A stretch of DNA of 6,371 nucleotides from TH5896 sp050748485 (lineage in GTDB: Archaea; Thermoproteota; Nitrososphaeria; Nitrososphaerales; Nitrososphaeraceae): positions 1 to 6,371 of the forward strand of contig JBOGPP010000241.1 of the NCBI GenBank assembly GCA_050748485.1, written 5' to 3'. The notes under the pieces are model-generated. The model ran no database searches and was not told where the DNA came from. It worked only from the letters and a program-made list of their open reading frames with translations. The translations under genes and the position numbers were made by a program. Positions 5,334-6,371 of this stretch are shown here, piece by piece; position 1 is the first letter of the stretch, and each line of letters begins with the position of its first letter.

Positions 5334-5405
5334 ATGAAACGATTCTTCTACGAACACACAAGACATCCGTTTATCAAAATCAAACTAATAAAATCGCAAT
5401 CGTAA
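5334..5405 (+). other. Possible 23-codon micro-ORF after the hairpin
   Basis: An ATG five bases after the hairpin opens a frame of 23 codons that begins MKRFFYEHTRHPF, is rich in Lys, Arg and His, and ends at TAA. An A+T-rich element (AATATTAAAG, 5269-5278) could act as a TATA box with a start near 5300. Frames this short are common by chance, so it is recorded only as a candidate. Confidence 0.12.
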
Positions 5406-5446
5406 ATTATCAAACGGCAACAGAAAGTGAGGCATTGTCAATAATT

Positions 5447-6352
5447 CTAGTTCAATTCCAATCTACTCTTGAGGTCCTTGAACCGATTTCTAATTGTAAC
5501 CTCCGTTACGCCGGCAGCTTCCGCTATGTCCATTTGTGTGATGGTCTCTCCTACGTTTTTGGACGATAAGTACAATACTGAGCCAGCCAATCCCATTGGA
5601 TCCTTCCCTGCCGAAATTCCGTGCTTGGTGACATTCTGCATGATACTCATCGCTTCACGTTTTGTTCTCTCACTCAGCCTCGTCTTATTGGCCACTTTTA
5701 CAATGCATTTTATAGGGTCGACCATAGGAACCTTCAAATCCAATTCTAGGATGAGCAACCGGGTAGTCCTTGCTAATTCTTTTCTCTTAATATTTGTGAG
5801 ATCGGAAATATCGCTAAGGGTTCTTGAAATGCCCATTTCTCTACAAGCTATGTAAGCTGCTGCAGAGAGCACTGATGGTATGGTTCTTCCTCGAACCAAT
5901 CCCTTTTCTTGAGCTTTTCTATAAATATAGGCGGTTTTCTCGATAGCTGCCTCCGATAAGCCAAGCTTGTCTCTTATTCTTTCCAGAATACTGAAGGCAT
6001 GTCGAAGATTCCTATCAGCAGGGGAATATGCTTGTGTCCTAAAATCCCAAGCTCTTAATCTATCCATAGTAGATCGGACTACTGCGTCTAATCCTTTCCC
6101 ACTCGCATCTTTGTCAGATCGACCAATCACGGTGGCCAATCCCATATCATGTCTGGCCAACGACGTTGGCATTCCAGTCCTGCTCCTGTGATTGGCTTCC
6201 TCTACACTAAAGGCTCTCCATTCGGCTCTGTTTTCCTCGACATTCTCTAATATGACGGTACCACAATTACCACAAATAATTTCGCCAGAATCAGGATCTG
6301 CAATATTTTGATTGCTTCGATTGCATACGGGACAATTTATGGAACTTTTCAT
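5447..6352 (-). CDS. tfb: Transcription initiation factor B (TFB, archaeal TFIIB)
   Basis: Bridges TBP-bound TATA DNA and RNA polymerase at archaeal promoters. At 301 residues it has the standard length and a complete plan. The N-terminal zinc ribbon is C7-x2-C10-x16-C27-x2-C30. The B-reader/linker region (about 36-80) contains the EWRAF and RTGMPTSLARHDMGL segments typical of the family. Two cyclin-fold repeats follow, at about 100-195 and 200-300, the second ending in a helix-turn-helix (DIAEAAGVTEVTIRNRFKDL) of the kind that reads the BRE. The ATG at 6352 is the only sensible start, since the next Met is residue 58, after the zinc ribbon. A TATA-like string sits directly before this ATG, too close to drive it (see rejected items), so the real promoter may lie beyond the right edge. 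Archaea of this group often carry several TFB copies, and this one has no obvious degeneration. Confidence 0.97.
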   Translation of the reverse strand: MKSSINCPVCNRSNQNIADPDSGEIICGNCGTVILENVEENRAEWRAFSVEEANHRSRTGMPTSLARHDMGLATVIGRSDKDASGKGLDAVVRSTMDRLRAWDFRTQAYSPADRNLRHAFSILERIRDKLGLSEAAIEKTAYIYRKAQEKGLVRGRTIPSVLSAAAYIACREMGISRTLSDISDLTNIKRKELARTTRLLILELDLKVPMVDPIKCIVKVANKTRLSERTKREAMSIMQNVTKHGISAGKDPMGLAGSVLYLSSKNVGETITQMDIAEAAGVTEVTIRNRFKDLKSRLELN

Positions 6353-6371
6353 TATCTTATATAAAAACAGC

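Noticed and set aside
5469..6191. Plus-strand open frames opposite the TFB gene (5469-5855 and 5967-6191)
   Set aside because: They are antisense to the cyclin repeats of a complete TFB. The hydrophobic-looking translation is a by-product of the reverse strand.
6357..6366. Perfect-looking TATA string (TTTTATATAA on the minus strand) just before the TFB start codon
   Set aside because: It ends only four bases from the ATG. Normal spacing would start the transcript about 16 bases inside the gene, losing the only usable start codon before the zinc ribbon. More likely it is an A+T-rich leader, with the real promoter beyond the window; a much shortened promoter spacing cannot be excluded.

Overview
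This window looks like archaeal chromosomal DNA. The evidence is a transcription factor B (TFB) gene, TATA-like boxes about 25 bases before likely transcription starts, few Shine-Dalgarno motifs, an oligo-T terminator and a tRNA with no complete encoded CCA. The overall style (moderate A+T content, TatC with a large extracytoplasmic loop, single-domain ferredoxin and Rieske proteins) fits Nitrososphaeria/Thaumarchaeota or a near relative. That placement is inference, because no diagnostic lineage gene such as amoA or an rRNA lies in the window.

Layout. Minus strand, 1-3249: the 3'-truncated asparagine synthase gene asnB (start at 1689, running off the left edge) lies downstream of a TatA-type gene (2202 to 1861), which lies downstream of tatC (3249 to 2269). 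The three read in the same direction, in the order tatC, tatA, asnB. Each has its own plausible TATA box, so co-regulation is possible but separate promoters are more likely. From the 109-bp divergent intergenic region at 3250-3358 a ferredoxin gene runs on the plus strand (3359-3652), followed by a T9 terminator. Next on the plus strand are an unrecognised small protein with a PH/GRAM-like sequence pattern (3802-4269), a non-coding gap of about 275 bases, a stand-alone Rieske [2Fe-2S] ferredoxin (4547-4861), a doubtful small ORF (4884-5156) and tRNA-Gly(CCC) (5147-5221). A gap of about 225 bases holding an unexplained hairpin follows. The window closes with a complete TFB gene on the minus strand (6352 to 5447).

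How the genes work together. TatC and TatA together form a minimal twin-arginine translocase, which exports folded, often cofactor-bearing proteins. The ferredoxin and Rieske protein are soluble electron carriers of different potential, and no partner oxidoreductase is in the window. AsnB, tRNA-Gly and TFB are housekeeping functions. No mobile element, CRISPR array, toxin-antitoxin pair or defence system is visible, and I found no convincing new multi-gene system. The points most worth a second look are local: an Asp-for-Cys swap in the ferredoxin, the apparent absence of a key signal-peptide-binding Glu in TatC, an upstream ORF placed exactly at the predicted asnB transcription start, and the hairpin behind the tRNA.
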